DNA of 64,000 bases from NCBI GenBank assembly GCA_029207755.1, contig JARCOQ010000003.1, positions 95,062,646 through 95,126,645 on the forward strand, given 5' to 3'. The DNA is from Chamaea fasciata. Its lineage: Eukaryota > Chordata > Aves > Passeriformes > Sylviidae. Position 1 is the stretch's first letter, and each line of letters starts with the position of its first letter. The notes beneath the pieces were generated by a model that saw only the letters and a list, made by a program, of their open reading frames with translations, did no database searches and was not told the DNA's origin. Shown here one piece after another: positions 63,480 through 64,000 of this stretch. Position numbers and translations under genes: made by a program.

Positions 63480-64000
63480 CCAGCAGTGAGTGAGGATCAA
63501 AACACAGTGTCCTTGCAAGAAGTCCATGGGACCTGATATAGCTGCATACAGGAGTGCTGAGAGCACTGGGTGATGTGCTTGCAAGGCCACTTTTTATCAT
63601 CTTTTAAAGATCATAGGCTCTAGGGGAAATTCTGGATAAACAGAGAAAGGCATACCTTGCACCAGTCTTAATAACATACCTATAGTTAGATATGGGGAAA
63701 TACAGGCTGGGCCCTCACAATATTGTGGGGTTGGGTCCTTTTAGAATGTGACACAGATTTCATGAGTGCATAAAAGAGGAGGTGATTATGAACAGTAAGT
63801 GTGGACTTTGCAAGGATAGATCATGCATGACCAACCTGGTTGCCTTTTATAACAAAATGATGGAATTTGTGTACAAGGAGAGAGTAGCAGATTGTGTTTA
63901 CCCATACTTTAGTATGGCTTTTGAAACTGTCTTCTATAGTATTCTTATAGCAAGGATACATTATGATTTGGATAGGTGTCATGAGTTAAATGTCTGGACT
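63480..64000 (+). mobile_element. CR1 LINE ORF2 remnant, continues past window
   Basis: Decayed sense CR1 coding sequence: AAGTCCATGGGACCTGATAT (the GPDG region), TTGCACCAGTCTTAATAAC (the V-P-V-F region), GACCAACCTGGTTGCCTTTT, then TTTAGTATGGCTTTTGAAAC (the D-F-S-K-A-F-D-T catalytic region, with the motif aspartate lost). Many stops and frameshifts; inactive. The 3' part lies beyond base 64000. Confidence 0.85.

Noticed and set aside
1..64000. tRNA, rRNA or known small RNA genes
   Set aside because: No cloverleaf with A/B box motifs or conserved rRNA segment was recognised by eye; a covariance-model search would be needed to exclude small or diverged ones.

Overview
This window looks like vertebrate, almost certainly bird, nuclear DNA. 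It is AT-rich and intron- or intergenic-like, with no long conserved open reading frame. It carries several degraded CR1 LINE copies, two of them ending near the ATTCTRTG-type tail typical of CR1. It also carries LTRs of endogenous retroviruses whose sequences resemble families I recall from songbirds, so a passerine is the best guess. That assignment is recognition from memory; no search was run.

Layout. 1-6.2 kb: AT-rich DNA with a set of small exon-like segments on the minus strand (about 1.28-5.26 kb) whose reading phases can be joined; unproven. 6.23-7.09 kb: an old minus-strand LTR fragment split by a younger plus-strand solo LTR with an exact 5-bp target-site duplication (ATGGG). 12.66-13.91 kb: a minus-strand CR1 3' end split by a plus-strand LTR. 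18.3-18.6 kb: probable CR1 remnant. 19.99-21.11 kb: the longest CR1 copy, minus strand, with recognisable reverse-transcriptase sequence. 27.11-27.79 kb: minus-strand solo LTR flanked by CCAGT. 35.3-36.06 kb and 38.1-38.52 kb: CR1 3' ends on the plus strand. 43.3-44.3 kb: possible older LTR on the minus strand, with CCAAT- and TATA-like elements. 44.94-45.0 kb: an (ATGGG)12 microsatellite. 46.97-47.84 kb: minus-strand solo LTR flanked by CTTTT. 50.68-51.67 kb: the only CpG island. 55.6-56.0 and 60.03-60.28 kb: CR1 3' ends, minus strand. 63.48 kb to the window end: the coding part of a plus-strand CR1 copy, cut off by the window edge.

The CpG island at about 51 kb is the clearest functional element. 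It has clustered GC boxes and a TATA-like heptamer and is very probably the promoter and first exon of a gene. Its direction cannot be fixed from this window. A plus-strand gene would have its first intron running to the right edge. A minus-strand gene could run left, and the small minus-strand exon-like segments at 1.3-14.6 kb would fit that, but I could not recognise a protein family from them. No RNA gene, CRISPR array or clear new system was found. The most useful leads are the minus-strand exon chain, the CpG-island promoter, and the nested or split transposon insertions that give a relative order of events.
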